From Penaeus vannamei (taxonomy: Eukaryota > Arthropoda > Malacostraca > Decapoda > Penaeidae): a DNA stretch of 27,500 bases. A model generated the notes under the pieces. It saw only the letters and a program-made list of their open reading frames with translations. It did not search any database and was not told the DNA's origin. The stretch spans positions 6,502,795 to 6,530,294 of the forward strand of contig NC_091589.1 in the NCBI RefSeq assembly GCF_042767895.1. Reading direction: 5' to 3'. A program made the translations under genes and the position numbers. This document shows, one piece after another, positions 10,793 through 21,363 of the stretch (position 1 is its first letter; each line of letters starts with the position of its first letter).

Positions 10793-10990
10793 AATTACTC
10801 GGTTCCTGTAGCCGAATTCATTATTTGGACAAATAATGATACTGAATGGTAGAAGAAAACAAGTATGTTGAAAAAATATATTATATCGTCGGTAGGGGAT
10901 TCGGCAAAACATTTCTGGGATTCCTTCCCATACGCTTTGAGTATAAAAGTCATAGTTTTGAGGATGTAGGGAATACTTGAAAAAAAAAAA
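10030..10990. repeat. B-flank copy 3 (upstream of G4)
   Basis: Homologous to 15540-16550 over its full length. It carries a short G-run (G7 at 10516-10522) and a (TA)n array at 10709-10789 interrupted by TTGA. No gene is visible. Confidence 0.87.
10547..10599. promoter_or_regulatory. 53-bp module, copy c
   Basis: ACCACA at 10547-10552 is intact. The far end is TGTGGC, one base off, shared with copy e in the sister dimer. About 560 bp upstream of the G4 TATA box. Confidence 0.42.
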
Positions 10991-11474
10991 AAATTGACAA
11001 ATAATATGCCAAATCAGATTTACTTGATATGTCATGAGTGAAGCCTTCAAATTATTACTACCATTACTAAAGATACTACTGCAACTACGAATGATAAAAT
11101 ACTACTACTGTTATTAATGATGACAATAAGGTAGTAATAAATTTTTCAATGAAGTTGATAACGGTGGATGCTGACAAAGTAATAACGGAAGTAATACTAC
11201 AATAGAATAAAGATAATAATCAAGATCTCAACTTTTCTGCTCTCAAGAAGATACTATCTACCTCATGTGCTGAGATAATGATTTATAATGTTGACGATAA
11301 TGGGACGGTAATAAGAGGATCATATGCATTTATGAATGGGTTTTGAGTTCGTTCCCTGACAAAACATTCTGTATCAAAATTCTGGACCATCTTTTATGTG
11401 ACAATATATATATTTCTATATATGACGTCTTTTCTCGTATACTTCCGTAAGTAGAATATTTTTCATATATTTGA
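10991..11474. repeat. X-flank copy 2, 3' side of G5
   Basis: Follows the 8001-8483 copy closely, with the same trinucleotide tracts and the GTTGATAACGGTGGATGC landmark. No gene is seen. Confidence 0.8.
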
Positions 11475-11640
11475 TAGTAGAAATATTTAGCAGCATCAGA
11501 TATTCACACACCGAAGCAGTTTTTCATCTGAATATGTTAAACTTGCAAGAACAGACTAAAAAATCAAGCAAAGGTGTCTAACTCTGAATGTACATCATTA
11601 ACACAGCCAGAGCGTGACTTATAAGTAGACTCGTGACAGA
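11475..11640 (-). pseudogene. S3: 5'-truncated cuticle-gene stub
   Basis: Same stub as S2, further decayed: CAGTTTTTCATCTGAATATG, then AAGCAAAGGTGTCTAACTCT, then a remnant of exon 3 at about 11605-11640 (AGAGCGTGACTTATAAGTAG). It cannot encode an RR domain. Confidence 0.75.
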
Positions 11641-11998
11641 AAGATGTTTTATAATGATGGAGATTATTATCAAAGGTACTTAATTATTTTTGTTACCATA
11701 AATATGTTTGGGGATTCTTTTCAGAAAATGCTTGTGAAACAAACAAAAAAATAGATTTTACAGGAAAGGGTTTACCAGCATCTTTATGACTCAAATTTTT
11801 TTTGTCAAAAGTGTCAGTTTGCTTTAGCTTAGTTCAAATAAAAAGGAAATGAATATTTTCAATATAGTTTATTATAAAAAAAATATTTTAGCATATCACA
11901 TATTCGCCCTTTCTTGCAGTCTTTCATCGGAATATATCCAAAAGGGACACAACAGATGGAAAAGTCTAGCAAAGATGTCTGACTCTGAAGGGACACCC

Positions 11999-12689
11999 TT
12001 AGTACACTGGGTACTTGGGGGGAGCGTGGTAGGGAGCGGGCTTGTAGGTGGGCTTGTACTCGGGGTACTGAGCCTCGCCCTCGTAGCTGACCTCAGCTAC
12101 AAGACCGTCGCCGTTGTCCACGTACTTGACGGTCTGCTTGCGGCCGTCGGGGAGGTTGACGGAGTAGCTGCCCTCGGTCTTGTAGCCGTCGCGGGACTCC
12201 GAGTGGCCGAAGTTGGCGCCGGAGTAGCCGTCGGCGACGCCGTAGTTGTAGTTGTACTTCGGGGGGACCTGATTATAGAATATAAAATTAAACCCAACTC
12301 ATACAGATAACAATTTCATAAGGACTGTTGCCAGCGCCAAACCAGTATAAGATGGGTAAGGATAGAATGAATTACTTACGGTGGGGTACTCTGGCTCCTT
12401 GTAGTGGGCACGGGCATGGTACACGGGTTCGGGAGCGTGGTACGTGGGTGTATTGTAAACAGGTGGCAGATGGTGCACGGGAGCCTTATCGGCCAGAGCC
12501 ACTGCGGCCACACACGCTACGAGGATACCCTGAAATATAACACAAATATTTCACTTACAGATAGGAATTGAATTCGAAAATCCAGTGCACTATTTAAGCA
12601 ACAATTAATACTATACACTTTGTTTCGTCCTTTTCGCTCTTGCAAATACAAAGGAGAGTGAGGAGGAGCGTGTGTACCTTGAGAGACAT
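11999..12689 (-). CDS. G5: RR-type cuticle protein with V5G and D92N, 143 aa
   Basis: Exons are 12678-12689, 12380-12529 and 11999-12268, with introns of 148 and 111 nt, both class A. A change at the intron 1/exon 2 border (acceptor CAG followed by GGTATCC) makes residue 5 Gly instead of Val in the signal peptide. The hydrophobic core from I6 to A17 remains, so secretion is likely retained. D92N lies between GSY and LPDGR in the RR domain and is unique in the array. Residues 30-31 are NT. There is no stop or frameshift. AATAAA is at 11868-11873. G7 is its partner in the second dimer and lacks both changes. Confidence 0.92.
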
Positions 12690-12724
12690 GGCTGACGTTT
12701 GATGGCGAGGAAGTGTCTCAGCCG

Positions 12725-12769
12725 CTTTTATAGGGGTCCACATCCTCTGCTCAGGCGAGTTCAAGGCCA
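12725..12769 (-). promoter_or_regulatory. G5 core promoter: TATAAAAG and TCAAGGCCA
   Basis: The TATA box is TATAAAAG (12725-12732), a form shared with G7 and G9. The nuclear-receptor-like site is TCAAGGCCA (12761-12769). Its T-to-C change still fits YCAAGGYCR. An ATCTG/CAGAT dyad with a 3-bp loop lies upstream at 12807-12819. Confidence 0.72.
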
Positions 12770-12799
12770 CTCGTTTACCCTAGTGGGAGAAAGCCATTC

Positions 12800-13225
12800 A
12801 AACCATATCTGTGTCAGATTTGCGCCAGGTATATAATCAATTTATTTCCGTTTAAACTCGCTGAATATGAATATCAAAAGTAAAATTAAATTGAAAAGGA
12901 AAGAAAAAGAAGTGAGAGAGAAACGGTTTATTTTGCTTATTATGTCTAGCTATAAATCTATAGATATATTCATTCATACACAAAAACAACAAACAGAAAC
13001 TGGACATTCAGTTTATCAGTGTATATGGTCATAAAACAAAAATACATACATGAATATACATATATAAATGCGCACACATATGTTACTGTAACACTGCATG
13101 CATATGCACTACTTTTATCTATTTATTTATTTATATGTTTATTTATTCATTTATTTACCTTTGTAATCACTATCTACTAATGAAATGGAAATCGACAGTC
13201 ACGTGATGGAATACTCCAAGCGCGT

Positions 13226-13322
<97 letters not shown>

Positions 13323-13656
13323 CTCTAGTACACAAAGACTATATTGTTCAAAATGTGATTTGAATTTTACGCACTGGTTGCACCGAAATTTCTATAAAGC
13401 AGTAATCATAGATCACATCCATGACGGGATTACAGATTCAGAAAAAGTCGCATCGCCTGCACAAATTGATAATGAACCTGTCTGCAAAATCATGCTTTGT
13501 ATGTTTCTTATATCAACTCAGCATTCTGTGGTTAAGAATGCTGACTTGTGGTAAGGCAAATATATGCCCCATCCCAGAACATAGTAAATATATGAGAAAT
13601 ATGAGGAGCAATGTTTAAATGTACATGTGCATGCTCACACACACACGCGCGCACAG

Positions 13657-13731
<75 letters not shown>

Positions 13732-13759
13732 TATATATATTTACATATATGTATACGTA

Positions 13760-13830
<71 letters not shown>

Positions 13831-14740
13831 GTTTTGATCATCAGCCATTCCCTGAGAAATGAAAACCTCAAATTTTTCTTCAGGTACAAAGGTCGGGAGT
13901 CAGTAACACGGAAAAACATTTAACCACAAATATTTAAGTTGGTCGGTATATAAGACGAAGAAACCATTATGTGGTGAGGGTTCTGTAAACGTTTCTAGTC
14001 CCTCTCATAAACGTTCATTCAGTACACTGATATTGAGGAGGCTTTATTGATAGGATATGCAGAGTGTTTAGTATGTCCAAGCAAGTGAGGCTTATTATTG
14101 TTGTTACCATTATCACTATTATCATTACTATTATTGTCATTAACATGATTATTATATTTTTATCAATAGGTTTACTCCGTTCCTATTGCCAAAAAAGCAT
14201 ACCGAAATGGGAGATAGCAAAGGTAATAAGAACATAATCATAAACAATTTCATGGGATTTTTGAGGCCGCATAGAATAAATTTCTTTTTCTTGAAAAAAA
14301 TACTGTTACAAGCATTAATCATAATGATTCTAGTAATACTATTGATAATGATAACAAAAATAACTGTATTAACAATATTACTGACAATGAAGCTGATGAT
14401 AATGACTCACAATGTAATAAAGACAAATATATCGTATATTGATAATATAGTCTTAACACTGAATAGTTGCAACCTACTTCGTGTGTCAAGATACTGTTTA
14501 ATAATGTTGGAAATCTAATAAGATTATAAGTATTCATTTAAAAAAAATAATTGTCTGTGATGCTACTTTGAGGTATTCTGATTCATCTATTCTTTCTTAA
14601 GCTGCATTATCAATTTCGGTCACAATAAAAAGGACATGAATTATTTTGAGGGTATTTTATTATAAAAATATCAGCAGTATCACATATTCGCCCATCCTTG
14701 CAGTTTTTCATCTGAGTGTATTCAGAAGGGACACAACAGA
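12800..14740. repeat. Y-flank copy 1 (upstream of G5, 3' side of G6)
   Basis: Homologous to 18345-20250. It holds a (TTTA)n tract at about 13119-13157, a (CA)n array at 13229-13318, (TA)n arrays at 13664-13826, an AAT/ATT-rich stretch at 14100-14160 and an Ile/Leu-rich open frame at 14186-14518. That frame is also open in the sister copy but has no recognisable domain or splice context, so I do not call it a gene. Confidence 0.9.
13923..13975. promoter_or_regulatory. 53-bp module, copy d
   Basis: ACCACA at 13923-13928 and TGTGGT at 13970-13975 are intact; internal TATAAGACGAAGAAACCATT. About 1.2 kb upstream of the G5 TATA box because microsatellites have expanded in between. Confidence 0.45.
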
Positions 14741-14782
14741 TATAAAAGACTAGCAAAAATGTCTGACTCTGAAGGGACACCC

Positions 14783-15458
14783 TTAGTACACGGGGTACTT
14801 GGGGGGAGCGTGGTAGGGAGCGGGCTTGTAGGTGGGCTTGTACTCGGGGTACTGAGCCTCGCCCTCGTAGATGACCTCAGCTACAAGACCGTCGCCGTTG
14901 TCCACGTACTTGACGGTCTGCTTGCGGCCGTCGGGGAGGTCGACGGTGTAGCTGCCCTCGGTCTTGTAGCCGTCGCGGGACTCCGAGTGGCCGAAGTTGG
15001 CGCCGGAGTAGCCGTCGGCGACGCCGTAGTTGTAGTTGTACTTCGGGGGGACCTGATTAGAGCATAATATTAAATCAAAGATCACACAAATAGAAGTAAT
15101 TTCATAAGAACCCTCGTTAGGTGACGTTAGACCACTTAACCATCCCATAAATTACTTACGGTGGGGTACTCTGGCTCATTGTAGTGGGCACGGGCATGGT
15201 ACACGGGTTCGGGAGCGTGGTACGTGGGTGCGGCGTAAACAGGTGGCAGATGGTGCACGGGAGCCTTATCGGCCAGAGCCACTGCGGCCACACACGCTAC
15301 GAGGATCACCTGAAACAAAAATAATCCACTGATTCAAAGAAATTGAACGTAATTCATGTTCACCATATCGGCCACATTTCAAATTGCATACGCTGTTTTC
15401 TCTGTGTTTTGCAGCTGCCGAGAGGACTAAGGTGGAGCGTGTGTACCTTGAGAGACAT
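14783..15458 (-). CDS. G6: RR-type cuticle protein, 143 aa
   Basis: Exons are 15447-15458, 15160-15309 and 14783-15052, with introns of 137 and 107 nt, both class B. Differences from G1 are AA at 30-31, K48N in the linker just before the exon 2 end, S90T and S115I directly before the YEGEA motif. Its leader keeps an empty version of the SINE target (GATGCCGAGGAATTGTCTC), which shows the G4 insertion came after the dimer duplicated or was lost by conversion here. AATAAA is at 14656-14661. Confidence 0.94.
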
Positions 15459-15493
15459 GGCTAACGTCTGATGCCGAGGAATTGTCTCAGCCG

Positions 15494-15538
15494 CTTATAT
15501 AGTGGTCCACATCCTCAGCTGGGACAAGTGCAAGGTCA
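15494..15538 (-). promoter_or_regulatory. G6 core promoter: TATATAAG and GCAAGGTCA
   Basis: TATATAAG at 15494-15501; GCAAGGTCA at 15530-15538. The start codon is 35 bp from the TATA box edge, as in undisturbed copies. Confidence 0.74.
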
Positions 15539-15539
15539 C

Positions 15540-16208
15540 TCGCTTACTCTAGTAGGAGAAAGCCGTTCTAACCAGCCCTATGTTAGGCATAGATTATTCC
15601 ATACTCACTGATCAATTAAATTCAAAGCTAAAAACCACGGAAAGGTAAATTTGAAAAAACAATTCAGAAAAAAATCTGAAAAATTGTTTAAAAATAAATT
15701 CTTCACATTCCTTTTTTTTCTCTCTGTTATTTCTAAGTTATCTGCTCATCTTACCGTCCTGACTATACATACAAACACAGACTGGACATGTAGTATGCGT
15801 AGCATATATACGGCCATGAAAATAAATTAAGATGCATAAACGTTCACATATAAATACATACAGATTGTTATTTGAAACTGCAACCATATACATTACGTTC
15901 ACGTAATGAAATATATTCAGATAGCTAGTTAAAAGAATAGGCTTACATATATAATACTTAGCTACACATATGAACACATACACACATGCATACATTCACA
16001 AACACATATATGTATATGGGGGGGGGGGGGTCACTGACGTGGTTCAACACATTACCACAAATATTAGGGTTAAAAGGTTTATAAGACGAGGAAACCATTA
16101 TGTGGCGAGGTATCTGTAAATGTTTCCAGTGAACTGCACCCCGTATATTGTAGTACACTAAACTAAGTGCTTTACTTATATAAACGGCATTTAGTACGAT
16201 CATCCAAG

Positions 16209-16275
<67 letters not shown>

Positions 16276-16351
16276 AATTACTCGGTTCCTGTAGCCGAAT
16301 TCATTATTTGGACAAATAATGATACTGAATGGTAGAAGAAAACAAGTATGT

Positions 16352-16430
<79 letters not shown>

Positions 16431-16514
16431 TCGGTTGGGGATTCGGCAAAACATTTCTGGGATTCCTTCCCATACGTTTTGAGTATAAAAGTCATAGTTT
16501 TGAGGATGTATGCA

Positions 16515-16546
<32 letters not shown>

Positions 16547-16550
16547 GACA
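15540..16550. repeat. B-flank copy 4 (upstream of G6)
   Basis: Sister of 10030-10990. It has G13 at 16018-16030, (TA)n arrays at 16213-16271 and 16355-16429 (the latter replacing a short AT stretch in copy 3), and a T28 run at 16519-16546. No gene is visible. Confidence 0.88.
16054..16106. promoter_or_regulatory. 53-bp module, copy e
   Basis: ACCACA intact at 16054-16059; far end TGTGGC as in copy c. About 555 bp upstream of the G6 TATA box. Confidence 0.42.
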
Positions 16551-17024
16551 AATAGTATGCCATATCAGATTTACTTGATATGTTATGAGTGAAGCGTTCA
16601 AATTATTACTACTATTACTAAAGATACTAGTACAACTACGAATTATAAAATACTACTACTATTATTAATGATTACAACAAGGTAGTAATAACAATTTCAA
16701 TGAAGTTGATAACGGTGGATGCTGACAAAGTAATAACGGAAATAATAGTACAATAGAATAATGATAATAATCAAGATATCAACTTTTCTACCCTCAAGAA
16801 GATACTATCTACCTCATGTGCTGAGATAATGCTTTGCCATGTTGACGATAATAGGACGGTAATAAGAGGATCATATGCATTTATCAATAGGTTTTGAGTT
16901 CGTTCCCTGACAAAACATTCTGTATCAAAATTCTGGACCATCTCTTATGTGACAATATATTTATTTCTATATATGACGTCTTTTCTCTTATACTTCCGTA
17001 AGTTGAATATTTTTCATATATTTG
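16551..17024. repeat. X-flank copy 3, 3' side of G7
   Basis: Close sister of 10991-11474, with the same order of ACTACT and AATAATGATAATAATC tracts. No gene is seen. Confidence 0.82.
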
Positions 17025-17190
17025 ATAGCAGAAATATTTAGCAGCATCGGATATTCACACACCAATGCAGTTTTTCATCTGAATAAATTCAAACTCGCAA
17101 GAAAAGGCTAAAAAATCAAGCAAAGGTGTTTAACTCTGAATGTAGATCATTAACACAGACAGAGCGTGACTTATAAGTAGACTCGTGACA
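17025..17190 (-). pseudogene. S4: 5'-truncated cuticle-gene stub
   Basis: Duplicate of S3 inherited through the dimer duplication: CAGTTTTTCATCTGAATAAA, AAGCAAAGGTGTTTAACTCT and an exon 3 remnant with AGAGCGTGACTTATAAGTAG. Non-coding. Confidence 0.75.
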
Positions 17191-17546
17191 GAAAGATGTT
17201 TTATAATGTTGGAGATTATTATTAAAGGTGTTTAATTATATTTGTTACCATAAATATGCTTGGGGATTCTTTTCAGAAAATGCTTGTGAAACAAACAAAA
17301 AATAGATTTTACGGGAAAGGGTTTACCAGCATCCTTATGATTCAAAAAACTATTGTCAAAAGTGTCAGTTTGCTTTAGGTTAGTTTAAATAAAAAGGAAA
17401 TGAATATTTTCGATATAGTTTATTATAAAAATATTTTAGCATATCACATATTCGCCCTTCCTTGCAGTCTTTCATCGGAATGTATCCAAAAGGGACACAA
17501 CAGATGCAAAAGTCTAGCAAAGATGTCTGACTCTGAAGGGACACCC

Positions 17547-18237
17547 TTAGTACACGGGGTACTTGGGAGGAGCGTGGTAGGGAGCGGGCTTGTAGGTGGG
17601 CTTGTACTCGGGGTACTGAGCCTCGCCCTCGTAGCTGACCTCAGCTACAAGACCGTCGCCGTTGTCCACGTACTTGACGGTCTGCTTGCGGCCGTCGGGG
17701 AGGTCGACGGAGTAGCTGCCCTCGGTCTTGTAGCCGTCGCGGGACTCTGAGTGGCCGAAGTTGGCGCCGGAGTAGCCGTCGGCGACGCCGTAGTTGTAGT
17801 TGTACTTCGGGGGGACCTGATTATAGAATATAAAATTAAACCCAACTCATACAGATAACAATATCATAAGGACTGTTGCCAGCGCCAAACCAGTATAAGA
17901 TGAGTAAGGATAGAATGAATTACTTACGGTGGGGTACTGTGGCTCCTTGTAGTGGGCACGGGCATGGTACACGGGTTCGGGAGCGTGGTACGTGGGTGTA
18001 TTGTAAACAGGTGGCAGATGGTGCACGGGAGCCTTATCGGCCAGAGCCACTGCGGCCACACACGCTACGAGGATCACCTGAAATACAACACAAAAATTTC
18101 ACTTACAGACAGGAATTGAATTCGAAAATCTAGTGCACTATTTAAGCAACAATTAATACTATACACTTTGTTTCGTCCTTTTCGCTCTTGCAAATACAGA
18201 GGAGAGTAAGGAGGGGCGTGCGTACCTTGAGAGACAT
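17547..18237 (-). CDS. G7: RR-type cuticle protein, 143 aa
   Basis: Exons are 18226-18237, 17928-18077 and 17547-17816. Introns are 148 and 111 nt, the same lengths as in G5, and class A. Residues 30-31 are NT, and E51Q in the PEYPT motif at the exon 2 end is the only unique change. The signal peptide has V5, unlike G5. Several silent changes occur in exon 3 (a TCA/AGA-context change near S79 and a CTCC codon variant near the end). AATAAA is at 17419-17424. Confidence 0.94.
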
Positions 18238-18272
18238 GGCTGACGTTTGATGGCGAGGAAGTGTCTCAGCCG

Positions 18273-18317
18273 CTTTTATAGGGGTCCACATCCTCTGCTC
18301 AGGCGAGTTCAAGGTCA
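18273..18317 (-). promoter_or_regulatory. G7 core promoter: TATAAAAG and TCAAGGTCA
   Basis: TATAAAAG at 18273-18280; TCAAGGTCA at 18309-18317, a full consensus match where sister gene G5 has TCAAGGCCA. Confidence 0.75.
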
Positions 18318-18344
18318 CTCGTTTACCCCAGTGGGAGAAAGCCA

Positions 18345-18757
18345 TTCAAACCATATCTGTGTCAGATTTGTGTCTGGTATATAATGAATATGAATATCAA
18401 AAGTAAAATGAAATTGAAAAGGAAAGAAAGAGAAAGAAGAGAGAGAGAAACGTTGTCTTTTGCTTATTTTTTTCTGGCTATAAATCAATACATATATTCA
18501 TTTATACACAAAAACAACAAACATAAACTGGACATACAGTTTATCAGTGTATATGGCCATAAACCAAAATTACATACATGAATATACATATATAAATACG
18601 CACACATATGTCACTGTAACACTGCATGCATATACACTACTTTTAATTATTTGTTTATTTATTTATATGTTAATTTATTCATTTATTTATTTTTGGAATC
18701 ACTATCTACTAATGAAATGGAAATCGACAGTCACGTGATGGAATACTCCAAGCGTGT

Positions 18758-18797
<40 letters not shown>

Positions 18798-19128
18798 TCT
18801 AGCACACAGACTATATTGTTGAAAATGCGATTTGAATTTCACGCACTGGTTGCACCGAAATTTCTATAAAGCAGTAATCATAGATCACATCCATGACGGT
18901 AATACAGAATCAGAAAAAGTCGCAACGCCTGCACAAAGTTATAATGAACCTGTCTGCAAAATCATGTTTTATATGTTTCTTATATAAACTCAGCATTCTG
19001 TGGTTAAGAATGCTGACTTGTGGTAAGGCAAATATATGCCCCATCCCAGAACATAGTAAATATATGAGAAATATGAGGAGCAATGTTTAAATGTACATGT
19101 GCATGCTCACACACACACGCGCGCACAG

Positions 19129-19219
<91 letters not shown>

Positions 19220-19247
19220 TATATATATTTACATATATGTATACGTA

Positions 19248-19321
<74 letters not shown>

Positions 19322-20250
19322 CAGGTTTTGATCATCAGCCATTCCCTGAGAAATGAAAACCTCAAATTTTTCTTCAGGTACAAAGGTCGGGAGTCAGTAA
19401 CACGGAAAAACATTTAACCACAAATATTTAAGTTGGTCGGTATATAAGACGAAGAAACCATTATGTGGTGAGGGTTCTGTAAACGTTTCTAGTCCCTCTC
19501 ATAAACGTTCATTCAGTACACTGATATTGAGGAGGCTTTATTGATAGGATATGCAGAGTGTTTAGTATGTCCAAGCAAGTGAGGCTTATTATTGTTGTTA
19601 CCATTATCACTATTATCATTACTATTATTGTCATTAACATGATTATTATATTTTTATCAATAGGTTTACTCCGTTCCTATTGCCAAAAAAGCATACCGAA
19701 ATGGGAGATAGCAAAGGTAATAAGAACATAATCATAAACAATTTCATGGGATTTTTGAGGCCGCATAGAATAAATTTCTTTTTCTTGAAAAAAATACTGT
19801 TACAAGCATTAATCATAATGATTCTAGTAATACTATTGATAATGATAACAAAAATAACTGTATTAACAATATTACTGACAATGAAGCTGATTATAATGAC
19901 TCACAATGTAATAAAGACAAATATATCGTATATTGATAATATAGTCTTAACACTGAATAGTTGCAACCTACTTCGTGTGCCAAGATACTGTTTAATAATG
20001 TTGGAAATCTAATAAGATTATAAGTATTCATTTTAAAAAAATAATTGTCTGTGATGCTACTTTGAGGTATTCTGATTCATCTATTCTTTCTTTAGCTGCA
20101 TTATCAATTTCGGTCACAATAAAAAGGACATGAATTATTTTGAGGGTATTTTATTATAAAAATATCAGCAGTATCACATATTCGCCCATCCTTGCAGTTT
20201 TTCATCTGAGTGTATTGAAAAGGGACACAACAGATATAAAAGACTAGCAA
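18345..20250. repeat. Y-flank copy 2 (upstream of G7)
   Basis: Sister of 12800-14740. The (CA)n array is much shorter (18761-18794 against 13229-13318), while the (TA)n arrays at 19142-19217 and 19253-19310 are similar or longer. From about 18990 to 20250 it is nearly identical to copy 1 outside the microsatellites; before that it differs at several percent of sites by eye. No gene is visible. Confidence 0.9.
19417..19469. promoter_or_regulatory. 53-bp module, copy f
   Basis: Identical to copy d by eye; both end hexamers intact (19417-19422 and 19464-19469). About 1.1 kb upstream of the G7 TATA box. Confidence 0.45.
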
Positions 20251-20276
20251 AAATGTCTGACTCTGAAGGGACACCC

Positions 20277-20377
20277 TTAGTACACGGGGTACTTGGGGGG
20301 AGCGTGGTAGGGAGCGGGCTTGTAGGTGGGCTTGTACTCGGGGTACTGAGCCTCGCCCTCGTAGCTGACCTCAGCTA
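20277..20377 (-). pseudogene. S5: truncated exon 3 stub at the dimer repeat end
   Basis: The stop codon and the last 32-33 codons of exon 3 are present and nearly perfect (TTAGTACACGGGGTACTTGG onward), with a normal 3' UTR and AATAAA on their left. Homology ends at CTCAGCTA (20377), where G6 continues into CAAGACC but this copy reads ATCATGTG. There is no RR core, exon 1, exon 2 or promoter. The near-identity to G6 and G7 makes this the youngest stub. Confidence 0.93.
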
Positions 20378-20485
20378 ATCATGTGTACATTTATTGGCAC
20401 ACACACACACACATACACACATATATATTCTGTAGCTTTGTTTGGATTAGGAGTAAAAATAGCTATTTTATAATAAAAAAAATAT
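20378..20485. other. Junction spacer between S5 and the G8 3' UTR
   Basis: Unrelated to the dimer: a short (CA)n at 20397-20420 and AT-rich DNA with a second AATAAA on the minus strand (20391-20396). It separates the truncated third dimer unit from G8. No gene is seen. Confidence 0.6.
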
Positions 20486-20611
20486 TTTATTATGAATCTC
20501 CATGTGCAGGATCACATAGCCTCAGCCTTAGTGATCCAGTTTAGAAAATGAAATAAAAACAATTCAGAGATGAGTGATAGATGCGTGAAGTCGGAGCGAG
20601 AATGTACACCC

Positions 20612-21283
20612 TTAGTACACGGGGTACTTGGGGGGAGCGTGGTAGGGAGCGGGCTTGTAGGTGGGCTTGTACTCGGGGTACTGAGCCTCGCCCTCGTAGA
20701 TGACCTCAGCCACATAACCGTCGCCGTTGTCCACGTACTTGACGGTCTGCTTGCGGCCGTCGGGGAGGTCCACGGTGTAGCTGCCCTCGGTCTTGTAGCC
20801 GTCGCGGGACTCCGAGTGGCCGAAGTTGGCGCCGGAGTAGCCGTCGGCGACGCCGTAGTTGTAGTTGTACTTCGGGGGAACCTGATTAAAGAATAATATT
20901 AAACCCATCTCATACAAATAAAAATAATTTCACAAGGACTTTTGCCAGGACTTACGGTGGGTAAGGATAGAAGGAATTACTTACGGTGGGGTACTCTGGC
21001 TCCTTGTAGTGGGTACGGGCATGGTACACGGGTTCGGGAGCGTGGTACGTGGGTGCGGCGTAAACAGGAGGCTGATGGTACACGGGAGCCTTATCGGCCA
21101 GAGCCACTGCGGCCACACACGCTACGAGGATCACCTGAAATAAAACAAATACTTCACTTAATGAAAGGAATCGAACTCGAAAATCATATCCACTATGTAA
21201 GCAACAATCAACATTTTGTTTCGTCCTTTTCGCTCTAGCAAATACAGGAGAGTGAGGAGGAGCGTGCGTACCTTGAGAGACAT
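20612..21283 (-). CDS. G8: most diverged RR-type cuticle protein of the array, 143 aa
   Basis: Exons are 21272-21283, 20985-21134 and 20612-20881, with introns of 137 and 103 nt (shortest intron 2). Unique changes are H23Y, L25Q and A45T in the linker and L110Y in the RR domain (GDGYVAEV, closer to the usual RR aromatic pattern). It shares S115I with G6 and S90T with G2, G3 and G6. Introns are class A, yet exon 2 has the AA30-31 otherwise found in class-B genes, so it too is a mosaic. The 3' UTR hardly resembles the others, although AATAAA at 20486-20491 keeps the usual distance. A donor-like duplicate CTTACGGTGGG (plus 20951-20961) lies in intron 2. Frame and splice sites are intact. Confidence 0.93.
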
Positions 21284-21318
21284 GGCTGACGTTTGATGGC
21301 GAGGAAGTGTCTCAGCCG

Positions 21319-21363
21319 CTTATATAGGGGTCCACATCCTCAGCTGGGACGAGTTCAAGGTCT
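21319..21363 (-). promoter_or_regulatory. G8 core promoter: TATATAAG and TCAAGGTCT
   Basis: TATATAAG at 21319-21326. The nuclear-receptor-like site reads TCAAGGTCT (21355-21363); the last base departs from YCAAGGYCR, as in G9. A CAAACC/GGTTTG dyad lies upstream at 21393-21410. Confidence 0.65.

Larger units (their letters stand above)
9006..14782. repeat. Dimer repeat copy 1 (G4 + G5)
   Basis: Phased at the exon 3 stop, this unit contains a class-B gene (G4), B-flank, X-flank with S3, a class-A gene (G5) and Y-flank. The next unit repeats the same order. It is 5777 bp long, or about 5516 bp once the SINE and its extra duplication are discounted, close to the 5494 bp of copy 2. Confidence 0.85.
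14783..20276. repeat. Dimer repeat copy 2 (G6 + G7)
   Basis: Same order as copy 1: class-B gene, B-flank, X-flank with stub S4, class-A gene, Y-flank. It is followed by the first 101 bp of a third unit (stub S5), where homology to the dimer stops abruptly at 20377. Confidence 0.85.

Noticed and set aside
11999..12689. G5 as a pseudogene because of the altered intron 1 acceptor region and V5G
   Set aside because: The CAG acceptor is intact, exon 2 keeps 150 nt, the frame is open and the signal peptide core remains hydrophobic.
14186..14518. 110-codon Ile/Leu/Met-rich frame, also open in the sister copy at 19680-20012
   Set aside because: The two flanks are nearly identical, so conservation is not independent. 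The composition matches AT-rich spacer, with no domain, promoter or splice context.
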